From contig JACQHA010000408.1 of NCBI GenBank assembly GCA_016199255.1, positions 1 to 5,598 on the forward strand: a stretch of 5,598 bases of DNA, read 5' to 3'. The notes under the pieces are model-generated. The model ran no database searches. It was not told where the DNA came from and saw only the letters and a program-made list of their open reading frames with translations. Origin of the DNA: Deinococcus sp. (GTDB lineage Bacteria > Deinococcota > Deinococci > JACQHA01). A program made the translations under genes and the position numbers. Within the stretch, counting starts at the first letter, position 1, and every line of letters begins with the position of its first letter. Positions 5,286 through 5,598 of the stretch are shown piece by piece.

Positions 5286-5308
5286 CTCAAACTACGGAGG
5301 ACTGGGAT

Positions 5309-5598
5309 ATGCGATCTAAAAGAGGGTTACTGGTGGGGATTCTCGTCGCCGCTGGGCTGTGCTTTGGGGCTATCTTAGGGACTGTCGCGTGGTCGGAACC
5401 GTCTGGGGCCGAGCCTATCCAGTTGACGCGGTCCCCTGGAGATGACCAGTATCCCAGTTGGTCGCCAGATGGGAAGCTTATCGCGTTTGAGTCGACGCGG
5501 AGCGGCAATAGTGATATCTGGGTCATGGCCCCAGATGGCAGCAAGCTGCAGAAGCTCACTACCTACCCCGGCCTGGACACCTGGCCCACCTGGTCGCC
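5309..5598 (+). CDS. Exported PD40/TolB-like beta-propeller protein (3' partial)
   Basis: The frame is open from ATG 5309 to the window edge (96 codons seen). Residues 1-28 are a signal peptide or anchor (MRSKRG, then a Leu/Val/Gly/Ala core). The cysteine in AGLC does not fit a lipobox because Leu precedes it. From about residue 36 it has PD40/WD40-like propeller repeats of the TolB type: PIQLTRSPGDDQYPSWSPDG, LIAFESTRSGNSDIWVMAPD, then a threonine-rich link and the start of a second blade (DTWPTWS). Such repeats form protein-binding propellers in the cell envelope. The full protein probably has several blades beyond the window. CGGAGG (5295-5300) is 8 bases upstream of the ATG, so the start is well supported. 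It follows the DUF3105 gene by 23 bases and is probably in the same operon. Confidence 0.88.
   Translation, partial: MRSKRGLLVGILVAAGLCFGAILGTVAWSEPSGAEPIQLTRSPGDDQYPSWSPDGKLIAFESTRSGNSDIWVMAPDGSKLQKLTTYPGLDTWPTWS

Overview
The window is GC-rich, tightly packed bacterial DNA with GTG starts, overlapping genes and Shine-Dalgarno sites. No gene fixes the taxon. The mix of an ECF sigma factor operon, a DUF3105 protein, a bc-type Rieske protein and TlpA/TPR-like genes would suit a Gram-positive-like or monoderm-related lineage such as Chloroflexota, but this is a low-confidence inference from gene content.

Left block (2-2795, + strand): a compact operon. It encodes an ECF sigma factor (5' end outside the window), a small one-helix membrane protein that is probably its anti-sigma factor, an exported RseB/MucB-like protein, and, 24 bases later, an unusual iron-sulfur protein. 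That last protein joins an N-terminal [2Fe-2S] ferredoxin domain to a C-terminal bc-type Rieske domain. Between them lies an internal twin-arginine motif followed by one membrane helix, so the two clusters probably sit on opposite sides of the membrane. The order suggests an envelope- or redox-stress regulon with its own electron-transfer component.

Middle block (2815-4358): a convergent minus-strand gene encodes a membrane-anchored TPR protein with a methionine-rich linker. Upstream of it is about 800 bases without an intact gene. This stretch contains two matching IS200/IS605-type terminal hairpins in the same orientation about 330 bases apart, a hairpin-rich sequence between them, and a minus-strand fragment that reads as the decayed C-terminal part of a TlpA/thioredoxin-like protein with an in-frame stop and an apparent internal deletion. 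The last part is the leader of the next operon, with an 8-bp inverted repeat that carries a GGAACTT motif.

Right block (4359-5598, + strand): a likely operon encoding a small membrane protein with a zinc ribbon, a membrane-anchored DUF3105 protein, and an exported PD40/TolB-like beta-propeller protein cut by the window end. The second and third genes have good ribosome binding sites and gaps of 33 and 23 bases.

Most unusual points: the ferredoxin-Tat-Rieske fusion inside a sigma-factor operon, and the transposase-less IS605-type hairpin pair with a structured interior beside a broken thioredoxin-like gene.
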